A stretch of 64,000 nucleotides of DNA from Reyranella sp. CPCC 100927 (GCF_007859315.1 NZ_VOHA01000005.1:124001-188000), one strand, 5' to 3'. Numbered from the stretch's first letter, positions 17,170 to 26,311 are shown. Made by a program: numbers and translations. Notes: generated from the letters alone by a model not told the origin.

Positions 17170-17268
17170 GGGCTGTATTTCCTCTGCCGCCCGAGGGTCC
17201 CATCGTAGCCCACTGCGGACACCGTGAAGATGCCCGCAATGGTCCGTTTCGGTGCGTTCAGGGTGGCT

Positions 17269-19671
17269 CTACTTCACGTAAGGCGGCTGCTGCGGGTACT
17301 GGTCGTTGCGCTTGAACGACGTGTCCTGAGACCGCCCCATGACCCAATCCATGAAGGCCTTGTTCGCCTCATCCAGCTTGCGCTGTAGATCAGGCCGAAG
17401 CTGCGTCCCTATGGTCGGCTGCTTGACTTCTGACGCCTTCTTCAGGCGGCCGTACAGGGCGCCTTGATCCTGACCATGGATGGCCTCGAACCGCGCCTTC
17501 GAGTCAGCAGCGGACTGCGTCAGCTTGTAGTCATCCCACAAGTCCTTCGCAGTGAAGATCGGCGCCGTCGTCGACTTCTCGCCATATGACAACGGGTCGA
17601 ACGGCGTTCCGGCCATCACGATCTTCCACGCACCAAAGCCGTTGTCTGTCGGGATGACCATCAAGTCATCCTTGTCGAAGCCATACTTCTTGCCGTGCTC
17701 TTTGGTGAACGCTTCGAGCCGTACTTCGATCAGCTTCTCGAAGCCGGGCGGCACCTGCTTGCCGTCCACGCCCTGCGGTTTCGGGATGGCGTAGCCGTTG
17801 ATGACTGCGATGTTGCGCTTCACATGGTCGGCAGCGTTCTTCACTGCCTCGTCAACGGATGTCCAGTGAGCGTAGAACTGCGCCCGCTCATTGACCATGG
17901 ATGCAAGCCACGCCTTGTTCTTCGGTGCCGTTCCAAACCATCCCGTCGGGTCGATGCGGTCTGCCGCAGTCTTCACGTCGTTCAGCTTCGCACGATATTC
18001 AGGCTTATCGAACTGCGTCGGGTCTGCCGTGTAGTTCAGCGCCATCAACAGCGCGTGCTTCGGGTCTCCGCTGCCCTCGCGAGCAAGCCGATACGCCTCG
18101 TAGAACTGCATCGCTTTGCGGTCCTTGAGCATGCCGGCGGCCATGTTCGGAGCCTGCGCCCACAGACGCACGTACAAGTCAGCGCCCGCCTGAGCGACCG
18201 GGCTGGGCGCCTGGCCTGCGATTGTCGGAAGTGACGCGGCCTGCGCACCCGCGCCAAGAACCTGCTCCCACTTCGGGTGGTTGACGCCGTTGTTCGTGAA
18301 CCACGCAAGTTCACGATTCCATTGCCGCTTTGTGGCCTCGGCTTCACCAACGGACTTCACGTCGGCCGCGAACTGCGCCTGTGACGTGGCGAGGTACTTG
18401 TCGATGACCTTTGTGCGGAACTCGGCAGCAGACCATCCGCCGCTCGGCTCGCTGCGTCCGTACTTCACATCCTCCTTCGTGAAGAACGGGACTCGGTCGA
18501 CGGCGGACAGCGTACCCATCTCGCCGGCACGCATGCCGTATTCAAGGGCGCGGTCTTCCTGCGCCTGTATGGTGCGGTCCAGATCGAGCGCGGCGGACTT
18601 CGCGGCTTCCTTGTTGGCGTTCGTCAGCTTGTGTGCGGCATCGTTGCGAAGCATCTGCTCGATGTCGCTCGGCTTGAACTTGTTCTTGTTCTCAGGCTTG
18701 GACAACCACGCTTTGAAAGCATCGTGGTCCAGTTCCCCGCGATCGGACTTCGTCAACCACGCCACGCGTTCGTCAATCGCGCCCTCACGGCCATTCTTGT
18801 GAGCGACGTCGTCAGCCTTATTCAGCAGACCTTCCGCATGCGCTGCGAACTTTGCGCGGTCCCGTAGCATGGTCCCATCGGCGCCCTTGTGGTTCAGCAG
18901 AGCTTCGACGACGTCCTTGCGGCCATTGGTGGCGTATTGCTGCGCCAGCGTCCACACGATGTCATCCTGATCTCGCTTGTTCATCGACAGGACGGAATGG
19001 TTGGCTGCGTACCGCGAGTTGATGATACCGCTCAGGCGCGACAGGTCACCGGCCGCCACCGCGTTGTCGATGTCGACGCGGAATACGCCCATGACCTTCT
19101 CGATCTTGTCGGTCTGGAAATCTTTCGACTTGTCGACGACCTGCTGGCCGCGCAGCTTGGCGACGCTGCTGAGCCATGAGCTACCGAAGCCGGCCATGAA
19201 GACCTTGTCGCCCTCGAAGCCCTTCGTGGCTGCCGTGTAGACACCCTTCAGCATCGCGTCGACGTCACCGTTCACGCGATCGAAATCGGTACTGTAGATG
19301 CGTGTAGCCTCGTTGGCGGCAGCGCTTGCGGCCAGGATGCCCGTGTACTTCGTAAGCGCGGCACGCTTCCACGGGTCGGCAAATTCCGGCATAGAGCCAT
19401 CCGCGACGAGCTTCTTCGCCTCGTCATTCGTCAGGCCTGCGATCTTGCCTTGTGCCCACTGCTCGGCTTCGACCTTGCGGTCTTCAACGTCGTCTTCAAG
19501 GTATCGACGAACATGTGGGTTGATCTGCGCTAGGCCCTTCGCGAGTGCCACGAACCCGTTGTTCGGGTCGACTGGCGCGGGCCTTACGTAGGTATCGACG
19601 GGGACCGTTGCCGGGCGTAGCTGATTGTTGAACTGGGGTTCTCGTACTTGGACGCGGGGAGGTACTGCCAT
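17269..19671 (-). CDS. T7 gp15-like internal virion protein
   Basis: This 800-residue hydrophilic, helix-rich protein starts MAVPPRVQVREPQFNNQLRP and continues PVDTYVRPAPVD, an N-terminal pattern I associate with internal virion (ejection) proteins of T7-like podoviruses. Further in, the VADGSMPEFADPWKRAAL region resembles the segment before the long helical body. T7 gp15 is similar in length (about 750 residues) and forms part of the genome-ejection channel. ATG 19671 is chosen because it matches this N terminus; a longer open frame starts at 19794. No signal peptide or enzyme motif is seen. Identification is by pattern, not alignment. Confidence 0.6.
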   Translation of the reverse strand: MAVPPRVQVREPQFNNQLRPATVPVDTYVRPAPVDPNNGFVALAKGLAQINPHVRRYLEDDVEDRKVEAEQWAQGKIAGLTNDEAKKLVADGSMPEFADPWKRAALTKYTGILAASAAANEATRIYSTDFDRVNGDVDAMLKGVYTAATKGFEGDKVFMAGFGSSWLSSVAKLRGQQVVDKSKDFQTDKIEKVMGVFRVDIDNAVAAGDLSRLSGIINSRYAANHSVLSMNKRDQDDIVWTLAQQYATNGRKDVVEALLNHKGADGTMLRDRAKFAAHAEGLLNKADDVAHKNGREGAIDERVAWLTKSDRGELDHDAFKAWLSKPENKNKFKPSDIEQMLRNDAAHKLTNANKEAAKSAALDLDRTIQAQEDRALEYGMRAGEMGTLSAVDRVPFFTKEDVKYGRSEPSGGWSAAEFRTKVIDKYLATSQAQFAADVKSVGEAEATKRQWNRELAWFTNNGVNHPKWEQVLGAGAQAASLPTIAGQAPSPVAQAGADLYVRLWAQAPNMAAGMLKDRKAMQFYEAYRLAREGSGDPKHALLMALNYTADPTQFDKPEYRAKLNDVKTAADRIDPTGWFGTAPKNKAWLASMVNERAQFYAHWTSVDEAVKNAADHVKRNIAVINGYAIPKPQGVDGKQVPPGFEKLIEVRLEAFTKEHGKKYGFDKDDLMVIPTDNGFGAWKIVMAGTPFDPLSYGEKSTTAPIFTAKDLWDDYKLTQSAADSKARFEAIHGQDQGALYGRLKKASEVKQPTIGTQLRPDLQRKLDEANKAFMDWVMGRSQDTSFKRNDQYPQQPPYVK

Positions 19672-19765
19672 GGTGATGGTGTTGCCTTGATGGGGATTGA
19701 GGGAGTGCCGCGAGCGGCTTGTTGAGGGCCGCCCGCAGCGTTGTTGAAGGTGTGCTTGTGTGGAC

Positions 19766-20641
19766 CTAGCGGCGTCTTGCGTATGCCTCGCCAAGCTCCT
19801 TCAGAGCCTTGATCGAACGCATCAACACAAGCTCGCCAACTGCCTCGCGCATTTCCATTCCGCGATTTTCCCAGAGCCAGTTGACAGCTTCCTGAGCGGC
19901 GTCACCGCTGAGACCGAGGGCAATGTGCGCCTGCTTCTCGTACTCTGTCGTGACGGTCGTCATCTGTACACGCACTTCGTCCGGCGATAAACCGGTCTTG
20001 GCTGCAAGCTGTCCCGCGAACGCGTCTGGAATCTCGCCTTCGTTCAGGTACAGAACTTCGATCGACGCATTCGCACCGTGAGCCCCGACCGTAGTGGCGT
20101 GGGCCGCGAGAATATGCTCGGCTTCATCGGACAGTCGCTCTATCGGTTCCGGCGCGGGATCGCTGTTGTCGTCGGTCTTGCCCTGCTGTGCGGACGAGTT
20201 GGGCTTTCTGGTCCCGTCCGCTGCGTTAAAAGGCGCCTTGCCGAAATACTGACGCCCGAGCGCCGTCTCCTCATACGTGCCCGGCGATGACTCGATGAGC
20301 CACCCGAGCGCCACCGCGCCACCAACCGAGATAGGCATGTCGCCTGCGATCTGGATCATATCGCTTTCGCGGATGCCGTCAGTAGCCGGGCCTCCGTGGT
20401 CGCGTCGAACGCTTTCCAAACCGGTCATCCCAACGCTTGTAGTCGGACCCTGCCAGCCTGGATTGCTGTGCATCTGTGTGCCGTAGCCAGGCGTGTGCGA
20501 TACACCCGGTTGACCCATTTGGTTCGACCATGTGTCGACGGGTGGTTGCTGGCTGCTGCGGCGGGGCGCGGTCATGTCGTTAAGCAAGCGCTCTGCGGCT
20601 TCGAGGTCGGCGCCCTGGAGAGGGGCCTTGTGATCAGTCAT
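19766..20641 (-). CDS. Hypothetical element protein, acidic and Pro/Gln-rich N-terminal half
   Basis: This 291-residue protein has a low-complexity N-terminal half (Pro, Gln, Gly rich) and a helical C-terminal half (LSDEAEHILAAHATTVGAHG, then YLNEGEIPDAFAGQLAAKTG). It lies directly upstream of the gp15-like gene in the same direction, with 94 bases between. In T7-like phages small internal virion or scaffold-like proteins hold this position, but I see no clear similarity. Confidence 0.55.
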   Translation of the reverse strand: MTDHKAPLQGADLEAAERLLNDMTAPRRSSQQPPVDTWSNQMGQPGVSHTPGYGTQMHSNPGWQGPTTSVGMTGLESVRRDHGGPATDGIRESDMIQIAGDMPISVGGAVALGWLIESSPGTYEETALGRQYFGKAPFNAADGTRKPNSSAQQGKTDDNSDPAPEPIERLSDEAEHILAAHATTVGAHGANASIEVLYLNEGEIPDAFAGQLAAKTGLSPDEVRVQMTTVTTEYEKQAHIALGLSGDAAQEAVNWLWENRGMEMREAVGELVLMRSIKALKELGEAYARRR

Positions 20642-20670
20642 TGCTTCGTTGTCTTTCAGGTTGGTGTTGA

Positions 20671-20961
20671 TCAGGCTTGCTCAGCGTCCAGCCATACGGA
20701 CGCCTCGGAGCCGGCTTCAGCACCCGACGTGGTAACCCGCATCTGCGGCAGCAACGCGATCAGCGTGGCACCGCTGGTAGTGACCGTGTGCAGCGGCAGC
20801 CACTGAGCGTCCGGCGTCATGCGCCCCTCGATCGCGACCGCGATGGTGCCGGTGATTGCGATCTGAACAACACGCTGCGGGGCAGCGCGACGGATGTGCG
20901 TGGGGACGGTGATGGGAGCGCTCGACTCGTTTGTCGAGACGCTGTCTATGAGATGGATCAT
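20671..20961 (-). CDS. Small beta-rich protein, paralogue 4 of the element family
   Basis: This 96-residue protein contains IAITGTIAVAIEGRMTPDAQ, then PLHTVTTSG and MRVTTSG before a terminal strand (EASVWLDAEQA). The order (strand, EGR, LxTV, (V/M)R, terminal strand) is shared with the products at 21303, 21581 and 21988. The pattern is like small structural or decoration proteins of phages. It lies 29 bases upstream of the next gene in the operon. Function is unknown. Confidence 0.6.
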   Translation of the reverse strand: MIHLIDSVSTNESSAPITVPTHIRRAAPQRVVQIAITGTIAVAIEGRMTPDAQWLPLHTVTTSGATLIALLPQMRVTTSGAEAGSEASVWLDAEQA

Positions 20962-20976
20962 GTTGTCGCGTGCTAC

Positions 20977-21156
20977 TTATGAAAAGTTGTGGCGGATGCT
21001 GCCGTCGTGCATGGTGGTCGTCGTGACCTTGCGTGGACGGTCAGCGCCTTCAGGCCACACGACGATGTTCGGCGCAGCCGGCGGGATGGACTCGATAAGC
21101 TCAGGTTCGACGACCTTTGGCTCGATGCGTAGGGCGGTAGTGGTCTTGTTGGTCAT
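20977..21156 (-). CDS. Small hypothetical protein (59 residues)
   Basis: A 59-residue basic/Pro-rich protein beginning MTNKTTTALRIEPKVVEPEL. ATG 21156 is preferred because an upstream extension runs through non-coding-looking sequence. It ends 15 bases before the next start in the operon, which supports it being real. No recognisable domain. Confidence 0.5.
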   Translation of the reverse strand: MTNKTTTALRIEPKVVEPELIESIPPAAPNIVVWPEGADRPRKVTTTTMHDGSIRHNFS

Positions 21157-21302
21157 GTCAGGTTTCCATTGAGGTTGAGAGGACCGCGCCGGCCGAAGCG
21201 AACACGGCTTGCCAGCGGCCTGCAGGATGCAGGGCCGTGAAAGCTGGCGAATGTGCTTGAAGGGGTTGTTGTTGATTAGGTTCGCGGGAGACGCGGACGC
21301 GC

Positions 21303-21584
21303 TCAGGTCCACACCTGCAGGCGCGAGCCTGGTTCCGCGAAATCGATCACAATGCGGATGACCTTGTTCCGCCGCACGACTATTAACGCGGTTTTACTCT
21401 CAGTGCGGTCGCGCTCGAACGTCGCGAGTAGAGTTGCTGTGCCGTCAGGACGCTTCCCTTCGACTCGGAAGCGAACGTTGCCCTTGATGGTCATGCCGAT
21501 GATGTCGGTAACGCGCCGCCACTCCCCGGTTACCGGCTTCCACGGCTTGTGTCTGGCGGCTGTGACGTCGATGAGAATGTTCAT
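21303..21584 (-). CDS. Small beta-rich protein, paralogue 3 of the element family
   Basis: This 93-residue protein begins MNILIDVTAARHKPWKPVTG and carries the shared family core (IKGNVRFRVEGKRPDGTATL, LATFERD, then a terminal RLQVW strand). Its start overlaps the stop of the upstream paralogue by 4 bases (ATGA), so the two are coupled. Function is unknown. Confidence 0.6.
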   Translation of the reverse strand: MNILIDVTAARHKPWKPVTGEWRRVTDIIGMTIKGNVRFRVEGKRPDGTATLLATFERDRTESKTALIVVRRNKVIRIVIDFAEPGSRLQVWT

Positions 21585-21991
21585 TGAAAAGTGCTCTCTT
21601 TGTTTTTTGTGGGTTCGGGGCGATCTACGAGGCGCTTCAGGCGCGGCTTTGTGGTCCTGCTCTCGACGACGCGACGACCACGACCGGGAACCTCGACGGA
21701 CACGAGAGCGCCCTCATCAGCGTGGCATACAATCGCCCGGAACTGCGCTGACAGCCGTACCATAGCCATCGGAACGGATGCTGAGAGGACTGCTAGGGTG
21801 TGCTCAGGACCGCCTACGCTGTCGCGTCCGACAACTTCAACGAACGCTTCACCGTTCTTGATGGTCAGATGAACAGGACGTGGAGCGCCCTTCATGGTCT
21901 CTGCCATGGGGGCGGATGTCGAGCGCGGGGGCGGAACTGCTGTCCACCAGTCCGACACGGCGTCCCCTTGGGCTTCGTGGAGAAGGATCAT
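21581..21991 (-). CDS. Small beta-rich protein, paralogue 2 of the element family
   Basis: This 136-residue protein has the family core (AFVEVVGRDSVGGPEHTLAV, then FRAIVCHADEG and LVSVEV) and an added basic C-terminal tail (TTKPRLKRLVDRPEPTKNKE). The start at 21991 is supported by an ATGA overlap with the upstream gene. Its stop overlaps the downstream start in the same way. Confidence 0.6.
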   Translation of the reverse strand: MILLHEAQGDAVSDWWTAVPPPRSTSAPMAETMKGAPRPVHLTIKNGEAFVEVVGRDSVGGPEHTLAVLSASVPMAMVRLSAQFRAIVCHADEGALVSVEVPGRGRRVVESRTTKPRLKRLVDRPEPTKNKESTFQ

Positions 21992-22335
21992 GCGTCGAGG
22001 TGGGCCATCACGATCGTATCGGGATCGACCGACACGATGGTTGCCCGTACCCACGGCATCCGCAACGCGACACGATCAGGGTTCCAGTAGTTCTTGGATT
22101 CGGGCTTCTGGACGGTGGCGAGCGTCGAGATGCGGCCACTATCGCGGCCCTCGATTTTCACGACTGCTCTACCGTCGATGCCGTCGAGGGTCGTGATGCC
22201 GATGAGGAGACGACCAACGGTGTTCATGCGCAGCATTGGAAGAGCAATCCAGGGGCCGCGTAAGGGGACTTTCGGGGGTAGCGATGGTCCAACGGTCCAG
22301 GGCGGCGGTGGGCGATGCTCGATCAAGGTCTTCAT
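21988..22335 (-). CDS. Small beta-rich protein, paralogue 1 of the element family
   Basis: This 115-residue protein starts MKTLIEHRPPPPWTVG and has the family core (GRAVVKIEGRDSGRISTLAT, then WVRATIVSVD and IVMAHLDA). Both ends overlap neighbouring genes by 4 bases, giving a run of coupled genes from 22661 to 21303. Function is unknown. Confidence 0.6.
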   Translation of the reverse strand: MKTLIEHRPPPPWTVGPSLPPKVPLRGPWIALPMLRMNTVGRLLIGITTLDGIDGRAVVKIEGRDSGRISTLATVQKPESKNYWNPDRVALRMPWVRATIVSVDPDTIVMAHLDA

Positions 22336-22661
22336 CGCATGGCCCTTCCACTCGCGACGTTGATCCGTCGTTCGAGGTCTTCTCGTTGCACCCTGTTCAG
22401 GAGTCGCCGGTCGCCGGCCATGTCCTCGGATAGACCTGGGTGAGTAATGGAGATCAGGCGACGAAGCTGTTCATCACGCTCTCGCTTTCGCCTTAGTCGG
22501 CTCGCGTTCACCTTCTCGCGGTTTGCGATCTGGTAGACACGCTGGCGCTTGGAGTCGCACGAGCGGCACAGACGCTTTCTTGCGATGAGGTAGCTCGGGC
22601 AGGTGTTGTTGACGGTAAGCTCTACGCCGCAGACGCGGCACGTCATATCGAGCGGTGTCAT
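22332..22661 (-). CDS. Zinc-finger protein with basic helical tail
   Basis: This 109-residue protein has CRVCG and, after a short loop with a fifth Cys, CRSCD, the four-Cys arrangement of a zinc finger as in HNH-adjacent or transcription factor-like phage proteins. A strongly basic helix (RLRRKRERDEQLRRL) follows. No HNH catalytic His-Asn pair is visible, so a DNA-binding role is more likely than nuclease. It lies 72 bases after the helicase gene, with a hairpin between, and overlaps the next gene (ATGA). Confidence 0.6.
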   Translation of the reverse strand: MTPLDMTCRVCGVELTVNNTCPSYLIARKRLCRSCDSKRQRVYQIANREKVNASRLRRKRERDEQLRRLISITHPGLSEDMAGDRRLLNRVQREDLERRINVASGRAMR

Positions 22662-22687
22662 TGGTGGTTGTCTCCGAAATGAATGAA

Positions 22688-22705
22688 GCCCGCGCGATGG
22701 CGGGC
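22688..22705 (-). terminator. Hairpin between helicase and zinc-finger genes
   Basis: A GCCCGC/GCGGGC stem with a 6-base loop is followed on the minus strand by TTCATTCATTT. It lies in the 72-base gap of the operon and could attenuate transcription so that downstream genes are made at a different level from the helicase. Confidence 0.5.
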
Positions 22706-22733
22706 CTCGGTGGTGCGGTTGAGATGTTGACGG

Positions 22734-24845
22734 TTACGCTGCTTCGCTTGTGAAGCCGAATGCTGCGGCGCTGCTGGTGCTGACGAACGATAGGCCCTGT
22801 CGAACCCATCCTGTGCGATGCATCGAGCCGTTCTGTTCGATGGCGACGCGAGCCCGCCTGAATGTGGCGTCAGGGACACCGTCGCCATCCGTCATTCCGA
22901 ACTTCACACGGAAGTCACGGACCAAGATGCGCCCGGCGTCAGTCGGCAACGATTGAAGACCAGCGACGATCTTCTGCCCGACAATCGCATCAGCAGTCGG
23001 CGGTGTCGCATCAACGGGTGTTACGTCAACATGCTCGGGCATGCCAGGGAACACCGTCTTCAAGCGCTCGATCACGTCAACGTTGTCGTGCCACAGGAAC
23101 ACCGTAACCGGCTTGGCCTTGCCGTCCACGGTGTCCCGCAGGGCTGACCGGCCGATGGCTTGGTAGATGCACGACGCGTGTTCCGCCGCATACAAGTCGT
23201 CCATCTCCCCGAGGAGCCCGCGCTTGACCTCCTCGTCGCCAGTCCTTGCGACTACCGACGCAAGCTGAACGAGGTCCGATAGGTGCAGAACGCTGGGCAA
23301 GCAGACGTACGTAGCGTGCTTGAACGCTGACGTTGTCGTGTGCTGACCCCAGTTGATGACCATGATGCGCGGCTTGCGGACCGTTGTGAGGATGCCGGCG
23401 CTGTCGAACTCCTCGACCTCAAGGTAGCCTCCATCCTGCGCCGGATCGACAACGACATCGGCCTTGGCCAACCGACGCTTGATCTGCTCGACGTTACTAT
23501 GACCGCCCTTGTCCTCTGGCTTGAACCCGAAGATGACGCAAGCCGCGTCGGCGGGAACGGACTTCACGAAGCCGACCACTTCATCGACCTCCTCAACAGA
23601 GCGCTTGTCGCTCGCGGGAGAATTCCAGCGCTTGACGACGCTGCTTCGTCCGCTCGATCCCTTGCGCCATCGGATGCGGAGAGTGGAATAGTCCTTGATC
23701 GACATGAACTCCTTCCACCTGTCGTGCAGCCGGATGCGCGAGCCGACATCCTTCAACTGAGTGAGGACGGCCGACGCGTCGAACACGACCACGTTCGGGA
23801 ACGGCGGTACTGACGGTATGATGCGAGCCACGGCCGCCTTATTGTCGACGGCGTCAGCATCTTCCTTCACGAAGATGAGCCGGACGCGATGGCCGCTGAA
23901 ATCCAGCACCTTCTTCAACGCCATCACGTTGACGCTGTCGGCAGTGGTCCGAACGACACGAAGGATTTCCTTCTGAGCCGCAGGGTCGAGGACGGGTAGC
24001 GTCGCTATGTACGCCCGTTCTCCTCGCATCTCGGCAGTCTCAGCAGGCGCGAGACGATCCAGCACAGCGGCCAGATGATCACGGCACAACTTCACAGCCG
24101 GGTTGCGCTCGAACTCTTCCAGCGCCGCACGTAGAGACCTGACCTTGCCGGCCTCGAACGCCTGTGCGCGGAACGCCGACAGGGCCTCGTCCACGATCAC
24201 AAGGTCACGATCCTTGCCAGCGAACTTGATGAACGGCGCTGCTCGGTCGATGTCGCCCTTCGTTCCAGTGACGCGGTTGTGCGTGACCAGCAGGATGGGA
24301 CAGCGCGACGGATCGTCAGTTGGCAACGGCCAGCCGGACCGGTCGATGCCGTCCTTCTTCTTGAACTCGTCTTTGTCGAACATGATGCCGACCGCATCCG
24401 CCGGCACACCAAGCGCCAGGATGTCGTTACGCAACTCGACCAGCGCCTCGATCTTGAACGCCGTGATGAGGACCGACTTCCCAAGGAACGGGCGACCATG
24501 CTTCAAGCCGCAGCGGTGCAGGCCAGCAGCGAAGCCGACGATCGACGTGGTTTTGCCGACGCCGACACCGGCCGGCATCCCGACCAGATCAGGCTTCAGC
24601 ATCAACTGACATGCCATCTGCCCGACCATGGTCATGATGACGCCCCGATGGGCCGCATTGAGGACTTGTCCACGGGCCTCCAGAAGGCCGCATGCGATGT
24701 CGTGAGCGGTGGTGGCAAGGTCGTCGCACTGCAGGGCGGCAGGCTGCGTCCGCAGGATGGCCCTCAAGGCACGGCGTTGGTGACGGTTGCGGTCCGGCAG
24801 GGCGCGAAGATCGATGATGGATGCGCGAGTATCCGCAGTTGGCAT
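22734..24845 (-). CDS. SF2-like helicase/ATPase of the element
   Basis: This 703-residue protein has a Walker A motif (AGVGVGKTT, about residues 92-100) and a DEAL Walker B (DLVIVDEA, about 214-221), the order of superfamily 2 helicases. Its C-terminal region (DAGRILVRDFRVKFGMTDGD, then FRRARVAIEQNG) resembles a winged helix, as in replication or primase-linked ATPases. ATG 24845 is chosen because AAGGAGAT lies just upstream. As the first gene of the minus operon it may initiate replication of the element. A zinc or primase motif was not seen, so the exact role is open. Confidence 0.7.
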   Translation of the reverse strand: MPTADTRASIIDLRALPDRNRHQRRALRAILRTQPAALQCDDLATTAHDIACGLLEARGQVLNAAHRGVIMTMVGQMACQLMLKPDLVGMPAGVGVGKTTSIVGFAAGLHRCGLKHGRPFLGKSVLITAFKIEALVELRNDILALGVPADAVGIMFDKDEFKKKDGIDRSGWPLPTDDPSRCPILLVTHNRVTGTKGDIDRAAPFIKFAGKDRDLVIVDEALSAFRAQAFEAGKVRSLRAALEEFERNPAVKLCRDHLAAVLDRLAPAETAEMRGERAYIATLPVLDPAAQKEILRVVRTTADSVNVMALKKVLDFSGHRVRLIFVKEDADAVDNKAAVARIIPSVPPFPNVVVFDASAVLTQLKDVGSRIRLHDRWKEFMSIKDYSTLRIRWRKGSSGRSSVVKRWNSPASDKRSVEEVDEVVGFVKSVPADAACVIFGFKPEDKGGHSNVEQIKRRLAKADVVVDPAQDGGYLEVEEFDSAGILTTVRKPRIMVINWGQHTTTSAFKHATYVCLPSVLHLSDLVQLASVVARTGDEEVKRGLLGEMDDLYAAEHASCIYQAIGRSALRDTVDGKAKPVTVFLWHDNVDVIERLKTVFPGMPEHVDVTPVDATPPTADAIVGQKIVAGLQSLPTDAGRILVRDFRVKFGMTDGDGVPDATFRRARVAIEQNGSMHRTGWVRQGLSFVSTSSAAAFGFTSEAA

Positions 24846-25479
24846 GACTGATCTCCTTGGGGCGTGGTTGGTCGTCCCCCGCAAGCGTGTCGCGGTGATT
24901 TTTGCGTAATTTCAGATAGTTAGAGCGAAGTCAGTGCTTCTAATGAACTCGCTCAAGGGCCGACTTCCGGGTTTCTCTATAGGGGGCTTGAGCGAGTTGA
25001 TTCTTGAGACCGGAGGGGCGGCCTTCTGGGGGCCGTGATGGTGCGCTGATGCGGCGTTGCTGGGGTGGTTGAGGGGCGTTGGGGCTGGAGGGCCGGCCTG
25101 CCCGAAGACGCACACGAGGCAAAAACGCCAAGCACGATCGGTACCCGGAACCCCCTGATCCACCCGAACAAACAGGTGCCCGGACATGGGCGTTGGTCCA
25201 AATGGCAAGGATTGTGGTTAGTCCCAACGGGAAGTCTTGTGACATCCCCCAACCGGCGCCTGGCGCGTCGGTAGACCGCCGCTGGCAGCACCGTGGGCGC
25301 TCGTGCTGTCCCTAAGCGGTCCTCGAACAGGGCGCAGGACGGTCAGCGGGACTCGTAGGGCGGCCGTAGGACGGCCACAGGACTCGATCGAGGGTCGCGA
25401 CGGCCCAGCACAAGGGCGCGAACGGCACCTCTCCAGCGAGTCCGAAAAGGGCCTTAGAAGTGATTCCATTTCGAGACGA
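24846..25479. other. 634-base non-coding stretch with inverted and direct repeats (possible control or origin region)
   Basis: No convincing gene is seen. It contains a perfect 12-bp inverted repeat, AACTCGCTCAAG (24946-24957) and CTTGAGCGAGTT (24987-24998), with a 29-base spacer, about 100 bases upstream of the helicase start. It also contains two imperfect direct repeats beginning AGGACGG and ending GGACTCG (25336-25355 and 25368-25386). The helicase promoter must lie here. An origin of replication is possible but not shown. Confidence 0.45.
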
Positions 25480-26175
25480 TTAAGCGGCCTGAACCTTCAG
25501 GTTGGCGATGGCTTTGGCGGTCCAGACGCCTCTACGTCGCGACTGGATACCGTCCTCATTGAACCGCCGGGCGATGGCGTTCAACGACAGCCCTTCGGCC
25601 TCCAGTTCCGTCACCATCGGCAGCAGCCCTTCAGCGAACTCTCGGGCCTTGGCCGATGCAGCCTCGGTGCCGCCTCCAGGAACGAGGTTGGCGGCCCCGT
25701 TCGGGTTGCCCAGCTTGCGCAGCTTGCGGCCCTTGGCGTCCTTCTCGCCGCGTTCGAAGCGCTGTCGGTAGGAGGCGAGGGCGGCCTTCGTGCGCTCGCT
25801 GATGGCTTTGCGCTCGGCTTGCGCCACCACAGCCATGATGCCCACGGTCAGGTCGTTGGCGTCGGGCATGTCCGCTGCCACGAACGGGACGCCGCTGTCG
25901 CGCATGGTCAGCAGGAACGCCGCGTTGCGCGACAGGCGGTCGAGTTTGGCAACGACCAGCGTTGCTCCTGTCGCCTTGCACCGAGCCAGCGCCGCTGTGA
26001 GTTTGGGCCTGTTGTCCTTCTTACCGCTCTCAACCTCGATGAACTCAGGAGCGATGATCTTACCCGCCCTCGACGCCACGAACGCCCGCACCGCTTCCCG
26101 CTGCGCCTCAAGACCGAGGCCTGAGCGGCCCTGACGAGCGGTCGAGACTCGGAGATAGGCGACGAACTTGTCCAT
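25480..26175 (-). CDS. Serine recombinase (resolvase family)
   Basis: This 231-residue enzyme has the resolvase N domain: MDKFVAYLRVSTARQ with nucleophile Ser11, then LVVAKLDRLSRN and ERKAISERTKAALA. A C-terminal HTH-like segment follows (SLNAIARRFNEDGIQSRRRG). Such small serine recombinases resolve or invert DNA. ATG 26175 is chosen because it starts the conserved fold; the longer frame adds no domain. It is the element's second recombinase, beside the tyrosine integrase, and could resolve dimers or act as excision partner. Confidence 0.9.
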   Translation of the reverse strand: MDKFVAYLRVSTARQGRSGLGLEAQREAVRAFVASRAGKIIAPEFIEVESGKKDNRPKLTAALARCKATGATLVVAKLDRLSRNAAFLLTMRDSGVPFVAADMPDANDLTVGIMAVVAQAERKAISERTKAALASYRQRFERGEKDAKGRKLRKLGNPNGAANLVPGGGTEAASAKAREFAEGLLPMVTELEAEGLSLNAIARRFNEDGIQSRRRGVWTAKAIANLKVQAA

Positions 26176-26311
26176 GTGTATTGCCTCGTAACGAACGTTT
26201 CGAGGTTTTACACAATCCTTCATCGCGGCGTCAAGCGGCCCATCACGCCGCGCCTTGGCAGCGCTCCGCAAGCCGATTGTGCTTTTTGCGATTCATCGCC
26301 AAAATTACATC

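Noticed and set aside
24912-25245. Two overlapping minus-strand frames in the element's non-coding hub
   Set aside because: Pro/Ser/Arg-rich products with no start signal; repeats fit regulatory DNA better.
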